Counted from the stretch's first letter, positions 25,995 through 35,218 are shown. The stretch is 64,000 bases of DNA from Caccocola sp964450835 (GCA_964450835.1 CAYVEQ010000002.1:1-64000); one strand, 5' to 3'. Numbers and translations: made by a program. The notes: generated from the letters alone by a model not told the origin.

Positions 25995-26047
25995 CTGTCG
26001 CCGCCGCTCCTTGGAAGAACGGCGAAATTTTCAGGAGGAGATCAGAA

Positions 26048-27682
26048 ATGCCCATTACCGACCTGCTTGAGCGCAACGCGCACGAGTTCTGCCACGAGAC
26101 CGCTCTTGTCGAAATCAATCCGGAAGTCAAAGAAATCCGCCGCGTCACATGGAAGGAATACGAGCTGATAGAGTCGAGTCCCACGGAAAGCTACCGCCGC
26201 GAGATAACATGGGGCGTCTTTGACGAGAAAGCGAACCGCTGCGCGAACCTGTTGCTCTCGCGCGGCATCAAAAAGGGCGACAAAGTCGCCATACTTATGA
26301 TGAACTGCCTCGAATGGCTGCCGCTCTATTTCGGAATACTGAAAACCGGCGCCATCGCCGTCCCTCTGAACTTCCGCTACACAGCGGAGGAGATAAAATA
26401 CTGCCTTGACCTCGCGGAAGTGGACGCGATCTTCTTCGGCGCCGAATTCATCGGAAGAATCGAGAACATCTGCGACCAGATACCGCGCGTCAAACTGCGG
26501 TTTTTCATCGGAGACGGCTGCCCGCGCTTCGCTGAGAACTACGTTCACCTGGCGGCGAACCTTTCGAGCTTCTCGCCGCGCATACTGCTCTCCGACGACG
26601 ACGACGCGGCGATATACTTCTCGTCGGGCACGACGGGGTTCCCGAAAGCCATTCTTCACGCGCACCGCGCCCTCATGCACTCGGCGAAGGTGGAGCAAAG
26701 CCACCACGGCCAGTGCCACGACGACATCTTCCTCTGCATTCCCCCGCTCTACCATACTGGAGCTAAAATGCACTGGTTCGGCAGCCTGATTTCCGGAAGC
26801 AAAGGCATACTGCTGAAAGGTACGGATCCAAGGACTGTCATCGAAACGGTGTCGAACGAGAAATGCACAATCGTCTGGCTGCTCGTGCCGTGGGTGCAGG
26901 ATATTCTCGACGCCATTGACGACGGCAGGATAAACCTCAACGATTACGAGCTGTCTCAGTGGCGCCTCATGCACATAGGCGCGCAGCCCGTGCCGCCGAG
27001 CCTGATTACCAGGTGGAAACGCGTATTCCCGAGCCATTTGTACGACACGAACTACGGCCTGTCGGAATCCATCGGCCCGGGCTGCGTACACCTGGGCGTC
27101 GGCAATCTCCATAAGGTCGGAGCGATCGGAATCCCAGGCTACGGATGGGAGGCCAAAATAGTCGACACGGCTGGCGCCACGGTTACCGACGGCAGCGTCG
27201 GCGAGCTTGCCGTGAAAGGGCCCGGCGTCATGAAATGCTACTACAACGACCCGCGCGCGACAGACGAGGTGCTCCGCGACGGCTGGCTGCTCACGGGAGA
27301 CATGGCGCGCCAGGACGAGGACGGCTTCATCTTCCTTGTAGACCGCAAGAAAGACGTGATAATAAGCGGCGGAGAAAATCTCTACCCTGTGCAGATAGAG
27401 GACTTCCTCCGCGAAAACGACGCGATAAAGGACGCCGCTGTCATCGGTCTGCCGGACAAGCGGCTGGGCGAGATAGCGGCGGCGATAATCGAGCTCAAGC
27501 CCGGCGTGAAATGCACGGAGCAGGACATCGAAGAGTTCTGCAAAGAGCTGCCGCGCTACAAACGTCCGCGCCGCATAATCTTCGCCGACATACCGCGCAA
27601 CCCGACAGGGAAGATAGAAAAGCCGAAGCTGCGCCAGATCTACCGCGCGGACAACCTGGTCGCGCAGCAGACCAACGGATAG
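26048..27682 (+). CDS. AMP-dependent acyl/aryl-CoA ligase under T-box control
   Basis: 544 aa. ANL-superfamily motifs: SSGTTGFPKA near residue 195, TNYGLSES near 335, GDMARQDEDGF near 420, DRKKDVIISGGENLYP near 435 and the catalytic Lys in NPTGKIEK near 520. The protein is of the FACS/benzoate-ligase type rather than PaaK-type, so its acid could be fatty, aryl or aryl-propanoic. AGGAGGAG lies before the ATG. It is the only gene between the T-box and a tRNA promoter, so it is the sole T-box target. That link argues for a role in supply of an aromatic amino acid precursor (inference). Confidence 0.9.
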   Translation: MPITDLLERNAHEFCHETALVEINPEVKEIRRVTWKEYELIESSPTESYRREITWGVFDEKANRCANLLLSRGIKKGDKVAILMMNCLEWLPLYFGILKTGAIAVPLNFRYTAEEIKYCLDLAEVDAIFFGAEFIGRIENICDQIPRVKLRFFIGDGCPRFAENYVHLAANLSSFSPRILLSDDDDAAIYFSSGTTGFPKAILHAHRALMHSAKVEQSHHGQCHDDIFLCIPPLYHTGAKMHWFGSLISGSKGILLKGTDPRTVIETVSNEKCTIVWLLVPWVQDILDAIDDGRINLNDYELSQWRLMHIGAQPVPPSLITRWKRVFPSHLYDTNYGLSESIGPGCVHLGVGNLHKVGAIGIPGYGWEAKIVDTAGATVTDGSVGELAVKGPGVMKCYYNDPRATDEVLRDGWLLTGDMARQDEDGFIFLVDRKKDVIISGGENLYPVQIEDFLRENDAIKDAAVIGLPDKRLGEIAAAIIELKPGVKCTEQDIEEFCKELPRYKRPRRIIFADIPRNPTGKIEKPKLRQIYRADNLVAQQTNG

Positions 27683-27696
27683 AGGCGCGGGCGAGT

Positions 27697-27724
27697 TTGA
27701 CAAGCATTTGAAATAAGATATAAT
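27697..27724 (+). promoter_or_regulatory. Promoter of the tRNA-Thr gene
   Basis: TTGACA at 27697-27702, 16-base spacer, TATAAT at 27719-27724, placing the start about 20 bases before the tRNA. Confidence 0.8.
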
Positions 27725-27747
27725 ATTTCGCGGCGCTTACGCGAGCC

Positions 27748-27825
<78 letters not shown>

Positions 27826-27835
27826 GAAAGTCCAA

Positions 27836-27869
27836 GGGCCTTCGGAAAATTCCCCGAGGCTCTTTTTTT
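27836..27869 (+). terminator. Terminator of tRNA-Thr
   Basis: GGGCCTT pairs with GAGGCTC (two wobbles), extended by GG/CC beyond a mismatch, then seven Ts. Confidence 0.65.
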
Positions 27870-28009
27870 GTGCGGCCGCGGGGTTGCGCCGAAGCATTTG
27901 AGACTTCGCCGCGAAAACCCGCGCGCCCTCCCCTTCGGCCTCCGCTCCTGTAACGGACTATAGACGAACCTGCAAAATAATAATTATGCTGTTTTTTTAT
28001 AAAAAACTA

Positions 28010-28038
28010 TTGATTGAAGGAATTTTTAGTGGTAAAAT
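28010..28038 (+). promoter_or_regulatory. Promoter of the nhaC gene
   Basis: TTGATT at 28010-28015, 17-base spacer, TAAAAT at 28033-28038 within a conspicuously AT-rich 110-base stretch upstream of the antiporter. Confidence 0.7.
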
Positions 28039-28084
28039 TTAAAAATTAAAGTTATAAAAAATATAACTGAATGGAGGAACAGCA

Positions 28085-29620
28085 ATGGCATCAACCGAAA
28101 AGCAGCCCAGTTTCGCGGTAGCGCTGGGTACTTTTGTAATCATCGCCGCAATTATCTCATACGGCCTTCTCAAATTGAAGCTTGACGCTCACGTGCCTAT
28201 CGCGATGGCGGCTACGGTCGCCGCTCTCATCGGCAAATTCGTCGTAGGCGTGTCCTGGGAGGATATGGAGGTTTCAGCCTCAAACGCCATCACATCGGCG
28301 ATCGGCGCCTGTCTTATTCTCATAACGATAGGCATGCTGGTCGGCTCGTGGGTGCAGGCCGGAGTTGTTCCTGGGCTTATCTATTACGGCTTTAATCTGC
28401 TTTCGCCCGGGATATTTCTGTTAGCTTCCATGCTTATCTGCTCCGTCGTCTCTGTCGCGATAGGAGCATCCTGGGGCGTGGGCGCGACGGTCGGCGTCGC
28501 TCTTATAGGCATAGCCGCCGGTCTTGACATTCCCGCTCCTCTTACGGCCGGCTTTATAATTTCCGGCGCTTACTTCGGGGACAAGATGTCGCCGCTCTCC
28601 GACACGACGAACCTGGCTCCTGCCGTTTCGGGCTCCAACCTCTTCGACCACATCCGCGCGATGATCTGGACGACGGGGCCTTCCTACGTTATCGTCTGCC
28701 TGCTGGCAATAGTCATCGGGATGCGGTACGCGGGCGGCGGAGAGAATTTCGACACAAGCCGCATCATCGCCTTCCAGCAGATAATCGAGGCCGAGTTCCA
28801 TCCCAACGCGCTGCTTGTCGCTCTGCCACCGGTCATCGTCATGGGGCTTGTAATCTTCAAATGCCCCGCTCTGCCCGGCATGATCGCGGGGACGCTTTCC
28901 GCCTCCGCCATAGCTATGTGCCGCGGCGTGAGCCTCGGCGACGCGATGTCGGCTATCCACTACGGCTATACGTCCACCGTCGCGACGAAACTCGGAGAGG
29001 CGGCAGTCGAGGAGATCCCCGCTCTTATGAGCGAATACGGCATCACGGGCGTGGCGCCCGAAATGGCGCACGAAGTCGGCGGGATGGTAGCCGAGCTCCT
29101 TAACCGCGGCGGCCTTGACAGCATGATGTGGTCGCTCTCGATGATTATCATCGCTCTCGTCCTTGGCGGCATAATGGAGCGCTGCGGCTATCTCAGCGTG
29201 CTTCTCAACCCTATGCTTTACAAAGTCCGCCGCGTCGGCGACTTTATCACGCTCGTTGTCGTTTCCAGCTTCCTCGGCAACTTCTTCCTCGGCGACCAGT
29301 ATCTCGGGATCGTCGTTCCGGGGCGTATGTACCGCGAAGCCGTCGAGAAGAGCGACCTGTCGCCGCGTATGCTCTCCCGCACTCTGGAAGACAGCGGAAC
29401 TCTCACGGCGGTTCTTATCCCGTGGACAGGATGCGGCTCCTTCCAGTCAAACGCGCTCGGCGTGCCTACGCTTGAGTACGCGCCCTACTGTTTCCTGAAT
29501 ATCATCAACCCGATATTCGCGATAATAATCTCCTATCTCGGCATCGGCAACTACTGGGGCAAAGATAAGGACGACCGCGTCGAAAAACGGACCGCTCTCT
29601 CTTTCACAAAAGGAGCGTAA
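28085..29620 (+). CDS. nhaC: Na+/H+ antiporter, NhaC family
   Basis: 511 aa with about a dozen hydrophobic segments. The family pattern GASWGVGATVGVALIG near residue 140 and FGDKMSPLSDTTNLAP near 175 is clear, as is the later LIPWTGCGSFQ near 455. Inner-membrane exchanger of Na+ for protons, or in some relatives of a metabolite pair such as malate/lactate. It precedes an aminotransferase and two corrinoid-activation genes but is separated from them by a strong terminator, so co-regulation is not evident. Confidence 0.9.
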   Translation: MASTEKQPSFAVALGTFVIIAAIISYGLLKLKLDAHVPIAMAATVAALIGKFVVGVSWEDMEVSASNAITSAIGACLILITIGMLVGSWVQAGVVPGLIYYGFNLLSPGIFLLASMLICSVVSVAIGASWGVGATVGVALIGIAAGLDIPAPLTAGFIISGAYFGDKMSPLSDTTNLAPAVSGSNLFDHIRAMIWTTGPSYVIVCLLAIVIGMRYAGGGENFDTSRIIAFQQIIEAEFHPNALLVALPPVIVMGLVIFKCPALPGMIAGTLSASAIAMCRGVSLGDAMSAIHYGYTSTVATKLGEAAVEEIPALMSEYGITGVAPEMAHEVGGMVAELLNRGGLDSMMWSLSMIIIALVLGGIMERCGYLSVLLNPMLYKVRRVGDFITLVVVSSFLGNFFLGDQYLGIVVPGRMYREAVEKSDLSPRMLSRTLEDSGTLTAVLIPWTGCGSFQSNALGVPTLEYAPYCFLNIINPIFAIIISYLGIGNYWGKDKDDRVEKRTALSFTKGA

Positions 29621-29647
29621 CGCTCTCCGACCAGCATGACGCATTAC

Positions 29648-29687
29648 GGGACGAAGCCGCCGCGACGGCGCTTCGTCCCTTTTTTTA
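29648..29687 (+). terminator. Terminator of nhaC
   Basis: GGGACGAAGC pairs perfectly with GCTTCGTCCC, followed by eight Ts. Confidence 0.9.
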
Positions 29688-29762
29688 GAAACGCAAGCGG
29701 ATGCCGCGTCGCTTTTTGCTTTGCGTTCAGCCGTTAAAAATCCTGCAAACGGAGGCAGCATA

Positions 29763-31109
29763 ATGAGAGATGTAAGAAAATCGCTTGATATAGTCGCGCG
29801 CGACGAGGCCGCGGTCTCGCCCGCGTCGCGCTCGCCCTACTACCCGTTCGTGGTCGAGTCGGGATCGGGCGCTCTCCTGCGCGACGCCGACGGCAACGAA
29901 TATATAGATTTCGCCGCAGCCGCAGCGTCGCTCAACACGGGAGTCTGCCACCCGCGCGTCGTGGCCGCGGTACGCGCCCAGGCGGAGAAACTGCTCTGCT
30001 ACACTACGAGCTATATGTACGAAGAGTCTTCGGTGGAGCTTGCGGAAAAGCTCGCTTCGCTGACGCCGGGCGGTTTCGCGAAAAAGACCGCGTACGGCCT
30101 TTCAGGCTCCGACGCGATCGACGGCGCGATAAAGTTCGCGCGCAAGTACACGGGCCGCGCCGGGATAATATCTTTCAACACAGCCTATCACGGCACCACT
30201 TACGGCGCTCTTTCCGCCTCCGCCATATCGCTTAACATGAGGCGGGGCGTCGGGCCCATGCTCCCCGGGTTTCACCATTTCAGCTACCCCGACTGCGCGC
30301 ACTGCCCCTGCCGCGAAAAGCCCGAGGATTGTTCTCTTTCCTGTCTGCGCGAGATAGAGAGAGCCTTTTCGCTTTATCTTCCGCCCGAGGAGGTCGCGGC
30401 GGTGCTCTTCGAGCCGATAGGCGGCGACATCGGGCTCGTCGTTCCTCCCGCGCGTTACGTGCGCGCGCTCGCCGCCCTCTGCCGCAGGCACGGCATTCTG
30501 CTTGTTTCAGACGAAGTTCAGCAGGGCATGGGACGCACCGGGAAATGGTTTGCCATCGAGCATTTCGGCGTCGTGCCGGACATTGTAACAATCGCAAAGG
30601 CTCTCGCCTCCGGCATGCCTCTTTCCGCAATCGTCATGCGGTCGGAGATAGCCGACTCTCTGCGCGACCCCGGCCACTGTCTGACGCTCGCGGCGAACGC
30701 GGTCTGCTGCCGCGCCGCCATCGAAACGATAAAAATTATCGGAGATGAACATCTGATTGAAAAAAGCGTCATAACGGGCGAAAATATAAAAAGAGCGCTT
30801 GCCGCGATGAAAGAGACGCTCCCGCAGCTGGGAGCGACGCGCGGCCTCGGCCTCTCGATCGCGCAGGAAATCGTGGACGTGAGCGGAAAGCCCGACCGCG
30901 CGGCCTGCGCCAAGATTTGCTACCGCTGCTGGGAGCGCGGGCTTATCCTGACCTTCCTGGGGGACAACGTGCTTCGGGTGCAGCCGCCGCTTATCATTAC
31001 GGAGGACGAAGTCACGCGCGGCCTTGAAATACTGCGCGACGCGATAAACGATTACAGAGAGGGCAGGATAAGCGACGAGGTCCTGGCTTTTGCGAGAGGT
31101 TGGAGTTGA
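29763..31109 (+). CDS. Class III pyridoxal-phosphate aminotransferase
   Basis: 448 aa. Typical fold type I class III features: DADGNEYIDF near residue 40, the Gly-Ser-Asp cofactor block YGLSGSDAIDGAIKFAR near 105, LVSDEVQQGMGRTGKWFA near 240 and the Schiff-base Lys in TIAKALASGMPLSA near 280. An insertion with CAHCPC and CSLSC near residues 180-200 adds four Cys and is not usual for the family. GABA, ornithine, beta-alanine or taurine-type amino donors are possible. The ATG at 29763 (GGAGG ahead) is preferred to an upstream in-frame start. The stop overlaps the next start as TGATG, so it is coupled to the corrinoid activator. Confidence 0.88.
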   Translation: MRDVRKSLDIVARDEAAVSPASRSPYYPFVVESGSGALLRDADGNEYIDFAAAAASLNTGVCHPRVVAAVRAQAEKLLCYTTSYMYEESSVELAEKLASLTPGGFAKKTAYGLSGSDAIDGAIKFARKYTGRAGIISFNTAYHGTTYGALSASAISLNMRRGVGPMLPGFHHFSYPDCAHCPCREKPEDCSLSCLREIERAFSLYLPPEEVAAVLFEPIGGDIGLVVPPARYVRALAALCRRHGILLVSDEVQQGMGRTGKWFAIEHFGVVPDIVTIAKALASGMPLSAIVMRSEIADSLRDPGHCLTLAANAVCCRAAIETIKIIGDEHLIEKSVITGENIKRALAAMKETLPQLGATRGLGLSIAQEIVDVSGKPDRAACAKICYRCWERGLILTFLGDNVLRVQPPLIITEDEVTRGLEILRDAINDYREGRISDEVLAFARGWS

Positions 31110-32719
31110 TGGGAGAAGAAATCTGCGAGATAACCTTCCTGCCAGAGGGCGTCAGGGCGAGGGTGGCGCGCGGCACGCCGCTTGCCGCAGCCGCCGACGC
31201 GGCTGATGTGAGGATCGGGCGCCACTGCGGCGGCGCGGGCCTCTGTGGCAAATGCCGCGTCATGGAAGGCGCGGACACTCCTCTCGCCCCGCTCGGCGAA
31301 ACGGAGAAAAAGTCGCTGAGCGCCGCGGACATCGCCGCCGGAATGAGGCTTTCCTGCTGCGCGCGGATAGTCCGCGACGGAGCTGTAACTGTCGTGGATC
31401 GCGCGGAATCGGAAGGACAGAGCATACTGGAGGACTTTTCCGGAATTATCAAAGAGTGGGCGCCTGACGCGGACGGCTTCGGGGTTTCCGTGGATATAGG
31501 CACGACGACCGTCGTTTGCTATCTTTTCGACATGACGGCGCGGCGCGAACTGGACAGGATTTCATTCCTCAACCCGCAGGCGGCTTTCGGAGACGACGTG
31601 ATTTCAAGAATCGCCTACGCCTCCGCCTCCGGCGCGGCGCTTTCAAAAATGCGGAGAACGCTGACAGAGGAGCTGGACAAAAGCATTGCGGTTCTCGCGG
31701 AACGCTGCGGCGTCAAAAAAAGCGAGATCACTGAAATCACGGCGGCGGGCAACACCGTGATGGAACATCTTTTCGCCGGCGTCTCGCCCGAGAGCATCGG
31801 GCGAAGCCCTTACACCCCGAATTTTCTGCTCTGTCCGCCATTTCCCGCCGCCGATGCCGGCATAAACATAGCGCCCGGCGGCGTCATAAAAATGCTGCCG
31901 AACGTCGCGGGCTACGTCGGCGCGGATATTGTGGCGGGGGTCGCGGCTCTTTCCCTGGAAGAGGCCAGCGGCGTGAATCTGCTCGTCGACATAGGGACAA
32001 ACAACGAAATCGTGGCGGGAGGCCGCGACGGCCTTTTCTGCTGCGCTACGGCGGCCGGCCCCGCCTTCGAGGGAGCGCGCATAGAGTACGGGATGCGCGC
32101 GAGCGCGGGCGCCGTCGACAAAATTCGCGCGGAAAACGGCGAGCTTAAATACAGCACGATAGGCGGAGTGAGGCCGGTCGGCATCTGCGGCTCGGGGCTT
32201 GTCGCCGCCGTAACGGCCGCGCTTCGCGAGGGGCTTATAGACAGAGCCGGGCGCTTCGCCTCGCCTGAGAAAGCAAACGGGAAAAGCCTCGCGCGCCGCC
32301 TTTCCAGAAACGAGAACGGCATGGCGCGGCTGCTTCTGACAGACGAAGAGAACCCCGTCTGGCTGACGCAGAAAGATATACGCGAGGTGCAGCTCGCGGC
32401 TGGCGCGGTCAAGGCAGGCACGGAGGTTATGCTCGAACGCGCCGGCATAACAAAGGACGGGATTTCCGGAGTTTACCTCGCGGGAGCTTTCGGCAACAAC
32501 ATGGACATAGAGAGCGCCGTCGCGGTCGGGCTGATACCGGACATATCGCGCGAAAAGATCCGCGGGGTCAAAAATTCCTCCGGCCTCGGCGCGAGCATGG
32601 CTCTCGCCTCCGCGGACTTCTACGAAAAAACGAAAGCCGTCGCGGGAAAGATGCGCTACGTCGAGCTTTCGACTCTCCCCGATTTTCAGAAGCGTTTCAT
32701 AAAGGCTCTGACCTTTTAG
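31109..32719 (+). CDS. Corrinoid-protein reductive activator (RACE/RamA-like, ASKHA domain)
   Basis: 536 aa. An N-terminal [2Fe-2S] ferredoxin domain has CGGAGLCGKCRV near residue 35 plus a distal CC near 90. A linker is followed by an ASKHA ATPase-like domain (DUF4445): GVSVDIGTTTVVCYLFD near 130, NTVMEHLFAG near 215, DIGTNNEIVAGG near 295 and YLAGAFGNNMD near 455. Such proteins reduce inactive Co(II) corrinoid methyltransferase proteins with ATP. No corrinoid protein or methyltransferase is in the window. The start overlaps the aminotransferase stop by one base. Confidence 0.9.
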   Translation: MGEEICEITFLPEGVRARVARGTPLAAAADAADVRIGRHCGGAGLCGKCRVMEGADTPLAPLGETEKKSLSAADIAAGMRLSCCARIVRDGAVTVVDRAESEGQSILEDFSGIIKEWAPDADGFGVSVDIGTTTVVCYLFDMTARRELDRISFLNPQAAFGDDVISRIAYASASGAALSKMRRTLTEELDKSIAVLAERCGVKKSEITEITAAGNTVMEHLFAGVSPESIGRSPYTPNFLLCPPFPAADAGINIAPGGVIKMLPNVAGYVGADIVAGVAALSLEEASGVNLLVDIGTNNEIVAGGRDGLFCCATAAGPAFEGARIEYGMRASAGAVDKIRAENGELKYSTIGGVRPVGICGSGLVAAVTAALREGLIDRAGRFASPEKANGKSLARRLSRNENGMARLLLTDEENPVWLTQKDIREVQLAAGAVKAGTEVMLERAGITKDGISGVYLAGAFGNNMDIESAVAVGLIPDISREKIRGVKNSSGLGASMALASADFYEKTKAVAGKMRYVELSTLPDFQKRFIKALTF

Positions 32720-32732
32720 ACGGCGCCCGGCG

Positions 32733-33485
32733 ATGAGGAAAAAGATAAAGATATTGTATTCGGACTACGAGGAGCCGGAGAAGCCCGGCGAGAGGGAAAG
32801 CGCGCCCGTCGCGGTCGATCTGTCGGCGATAAGAGACTTCTACGCCGCGCTGGGAGATAAACAGAAAAAAAGCTTTGAGAAATTCGCAGCCTACTGGGAG
32901 AGCGAAGGCTTTGAAAAACTTTTTAATCCCGCGGCGCGCGTCGTTTCCATGCCCCTTGCAGTCGCAGAGGAGAACTTCGGCGCGGAGCTTCTCCGCGTCA
33001 ACGACTCCGTGGAGCGCGTTGTGATGTCCGTCTGGACGATAGGGACGGCGCTTGAGAAAAAATGCGGCGAGATGATGTCAGCGGGAGGGAGCCTGATGAC
33101 CGGCCTCATCCTCGACGCGGCCGGCTCAATCGCCCTTTACGAAATGCACGGGGCGCTCTGCGGCTGGATAAAAGAAAATTCAGGCGGAGCGAGCGGCCTC
33201 TGCATCAACGGCGAGTTTTACCCCGGCATCGGCAGCATGAGGCAGGACCTCATGGAAAAGATCGTCGCGATCGGAGGCACAGAGGCGGCGATAGGCGTCG
33301 GCGCGAGCGGTCATTCTCTGCTTCGTCCCAGAAAATCGCAGTGTTCGTTCGTGGCGCTCGGCTCCGCCGAACACGAAAGCGTGCTGAAGGCAAAGCCGTG
33401 CAGGCCCTGCGCCGGGAAGAGATGCCTCTACTACCAGCTGGGCGGCTGTCATATGCAGGAGGCGATGCGGCGCTCCGTCAATTAA
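32733..33485 (+). CDS. MetH activation-domain-like protein with C-terminal Cys motif
   Basis: 250 aa. The central part resembles the vitamin B12-dependent methionine synthase activation domain (ALGSAEHES, GVGASGHSLLRPRKS near 190, and FYPGIGSM). The tail has CRPCAGKRCLYYQLGGC, a set of four Cys that could hold an Fe-S cluster. These stand-alone proteins accompany RACE activators and probably help reactivate a corrinoid protein. The ATG lies fourteen bases after the previous stop with only a weak Shine-Dalgarno. Its last eight bases overlap the convergent gene. Confidence 0.82.
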   Translation: MRKKIKILYSDYEEPEKPGERESAPVAVDLSAIRDFYAALGDKQKKSFEKFAAYWESEGFEKLFNPAARVVSMPLAVAEENFGAELLRVNDSVERVVMSVWTIGTALEKKCGEMMSAGGSLMTGLILDAAGSIALYEMHGALCGWIKENSGGASGLCINGEFYPGIGSMRQDLMEKIVAIGGTEAAIGVGASGHSLLRPRKSQCSFVALGSAEHESVLKAKPCRPCAGKRCLYYQLGGCHMQEAMRRSVN

Positions 33486-34299
33486 ATTCAAAAACGCTCC
33501 CGACGCAGGTCTCGTCCGGCGCGAAGCAGGAGGCAAGAGCAGCGCGCGCGGCAAGGCAGGTGCAGTGGCAGGCGTGTACGCGGCGCGGCGCGGCCTCTTT
33601 CAGGTATGAGAGCACGGAAGCCGTCATTTCTTCATCCCCGCCGCGCAGATGAAAGCCGCCTATTATCGCAGCTATATCGCCGCGTCCGGTCACGCGCCGC
33701 GCCTGCTCGACGATGTTGCAAATCCCGGAATGCGAACAGCCCGTGATGACTACCAGCCCCTCTTCCCCGCTGTACGCGAGAGCCGAATCGTCAAGGCACA
33801 GGTCGGGCGTCCACTCGTTCCCATCAAGCCTCTCGCCCAGCGGGACGCGCGGCGTCACGCGAGGCTCTATCTCTCCGAGCCAGAGAAGCCTCTCCGCGAT
33901 TTCGACAGGCCCGCGCGACGGGGCGAGCGCGAAGAAGGAGCCAAGGATTTCCGGCGCGACGAGTATCCCCGCATCTTCCCCGTCTATCCTCTTGCGCGCG
34001 AGAGCCTGCGGGTGACAGACAAGCGCGGGCGCGCCCTCTGTGCCGCGCGCGGCGCGTTCCCGTATCAGAGCGCCCAGCCCCCACGTGTGGTCGCTGTGGC
34101 CGTGCGAGAGCGCGACAATATCCGGCGTCGCCGCGTCTATACCCATAAGGCGCGCGTTTCCGAGAAAAATACCCGAAAAGCCCGTGTCAAAAAGAATTTT
34201 TTTGCCGCCGCATTCAATCCAGAGCGACAGCCCCTGCTCCGCGAGGAAATAACGCCCGAACGGAGCGGTGTTTTCGACAAGCACGGTTATCTTAAGCAA
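33478..34299 (-). CDS. Metallo-beta-lactamase-fold hydrolase (COG1237-like)
   Basis: 273 aa from a TTG start at 34299, which has AAGGAGGGG six bases ahead; a longer frame lacks any such site. MBL motifs: LFDTGFSG near residue 30, LSHGHSDHTWGL near 55, VITGCSHSGICNI near 180 and GGFHLRGGD near 210. This set is characteristic of the group related to dihydropterin-ribofuranosylaminobenzene phosphate synthase, though actual substrates in bacteria are mostly unknown. It converges on the MetH-activation gene with an eight-base overlap of coding ends. Confidence 0.85.
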   Translation of the reverse strand: MLKITVLVENTAPFGRYFLAEQGLSLWIECGGKKILFDTGFSGIFLGNARLMGIDAATPDIVALSHGHSDHTWGLGALIRERAARGTEGAPALVCHPQALARKRIDGEDAGILVAPEILGSFFALAPSRGPVEIAERLLWLGEIEPRVTPRVPLGERLDGNEWTPDLCLDDSALAYSGEEGLVVITGCSHSGICNIVEQARRVTGRGDIAAIIGGFHLRGGDEEMTASVLSYLKEAAPRRVHACHCTCLAARAALASCFAPDETCVGSVFEFN

Positions 34300-34420
34300 A
34301 GCAATCCCCTCCTTAGGATATTTTAGCGTCGGAGGCCGCGCCGCGATAGACAAAGAGAAGCGCGGGCGCTATGATTTTATTGTTTTCGCGCTCACGCGGA
34401 AGCGGCACGGAGGTTTGAGA

Positions 34421-35029
34421 ATGCGCATATACCTGATACGCCACGCCCGGTCTACCGCGAACGCCATGAAAGTCTGGACCGGGCAGAGCGACGCGGGGCT
34501 GTCGCAGGAGGGCGAGGCCGAGCTTCGCGAGATATGCCGCCGCTTTGAGTACCCGCGCTGCGATTTATATTTTTCCTCGCCTCTGCTTCGCTGCACGGAA
34601 TCTATGAGGATAATCTACGGGCGCGGCGCCGACTGCGAGCTGGCGGAGCTTGCCGAATGCGACATGGGCGGGCTTGCGGGCACTCGCTACACAAGCCTTG
34701 ACGACGACCCGAACTATCTGACATGGATTGGCAATCCCGATAAGACTCCGCCGTGGAAGGGTGAGAGCTTCGGCGCCTTTTGCCGCCGCGCCGAGAGAGG
34801 TTTTGTCAGAATGATTGAAATCTGCCGCGAGCGCGGCGCGCGAAGCGCGGCTGCCGTGACCCACGGCGACGTTATGCGCGCCGTGCTCCGCCGTTTCGCC
34901 GACTCCGCGGTTGCGCACGGCGAATGGAAGATACCGAACTGCGGCCTCTATACGCTTGAATGCGATGAAAAGGGCGCCGCGCGCGAATGCGGACGCTTGC
35001 CGGAATTTCTCTTCGGGCCGGGGAAATGA
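34421..35029 (+). CDS. Histidine phosphatase family protein
   Basis: 202 aa. The phosphoacceptor motif LIRHARSTAN near residue 5 and later RCTESMRIIYG, ECDMGGLAG and AAVTHGDVMRAVLR define the phosphoglycerate-mutase-like fold. Members include alpha-ribazole phosphatase (CobC) and broad phosphatases; none of the neighbours is a cobalamin synthesis gene, so no finer call is made. The ATG at 34421 follows CGGAGG; the longer upstream frame has no site. Confidence 0.85.
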   Translation: MRIYLIRHARSTANAMKVWTGQSDAGLSQEGEAELREICRRFEYPRCDLYFSSPLLRCTESMRIIYGRGADCELAELAECDMGGLAGTRYTSLDDDPNYLTWIGNPDKTPPWKGESFGAFCRRAERGFVRMIEICRERGARSAAAVTHGDVMRAVLRRFADSAVAHGEWKIPNCGLYTLECDEKGAARECGRLPEFLFGPGK

Positions 35030-35140
35030 CGCGGCTTCCCCGCGGCCGGACGGCAAAACGGAATTCCGGCCGTATATACAAAAACCGGCTTTTATTTTAG
35101 AATTAAGAGAGCGCTTCAAAAAAGGGGAAGATTACGCGGT

Positions 35141-35218
35141 ATGGACGACACGGACAGTTGCTCCGGCAGCAACCGGTCATCTGAACAGCCTGCAAAGAAA
35201 ATAAAAGGCCTTTTTTAA
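35141..35218 (+). CDS. Candidate 25-aa small protein
   Basis: A 25-codon frame starts ten bases after GGGGAAG, is rich in Ser at the front and basic (KKIKG) at the back, and ends on the first bases of a strong terminator. No similarity is recognised. It may be a small protein or a leader-like frame. Confidence 0.3.
   Translation: MDDTDSCSGSNRSSEQPAKKIKGLF

Noticed and set aside
26042..27703. 553-codon minus-strand frame opposite the T-box-controlled ligase
   Set aside because: Exact antisense of a clear ANL-family gene in GC-rich DNA; long antisense frames are expected here and it matches no family.
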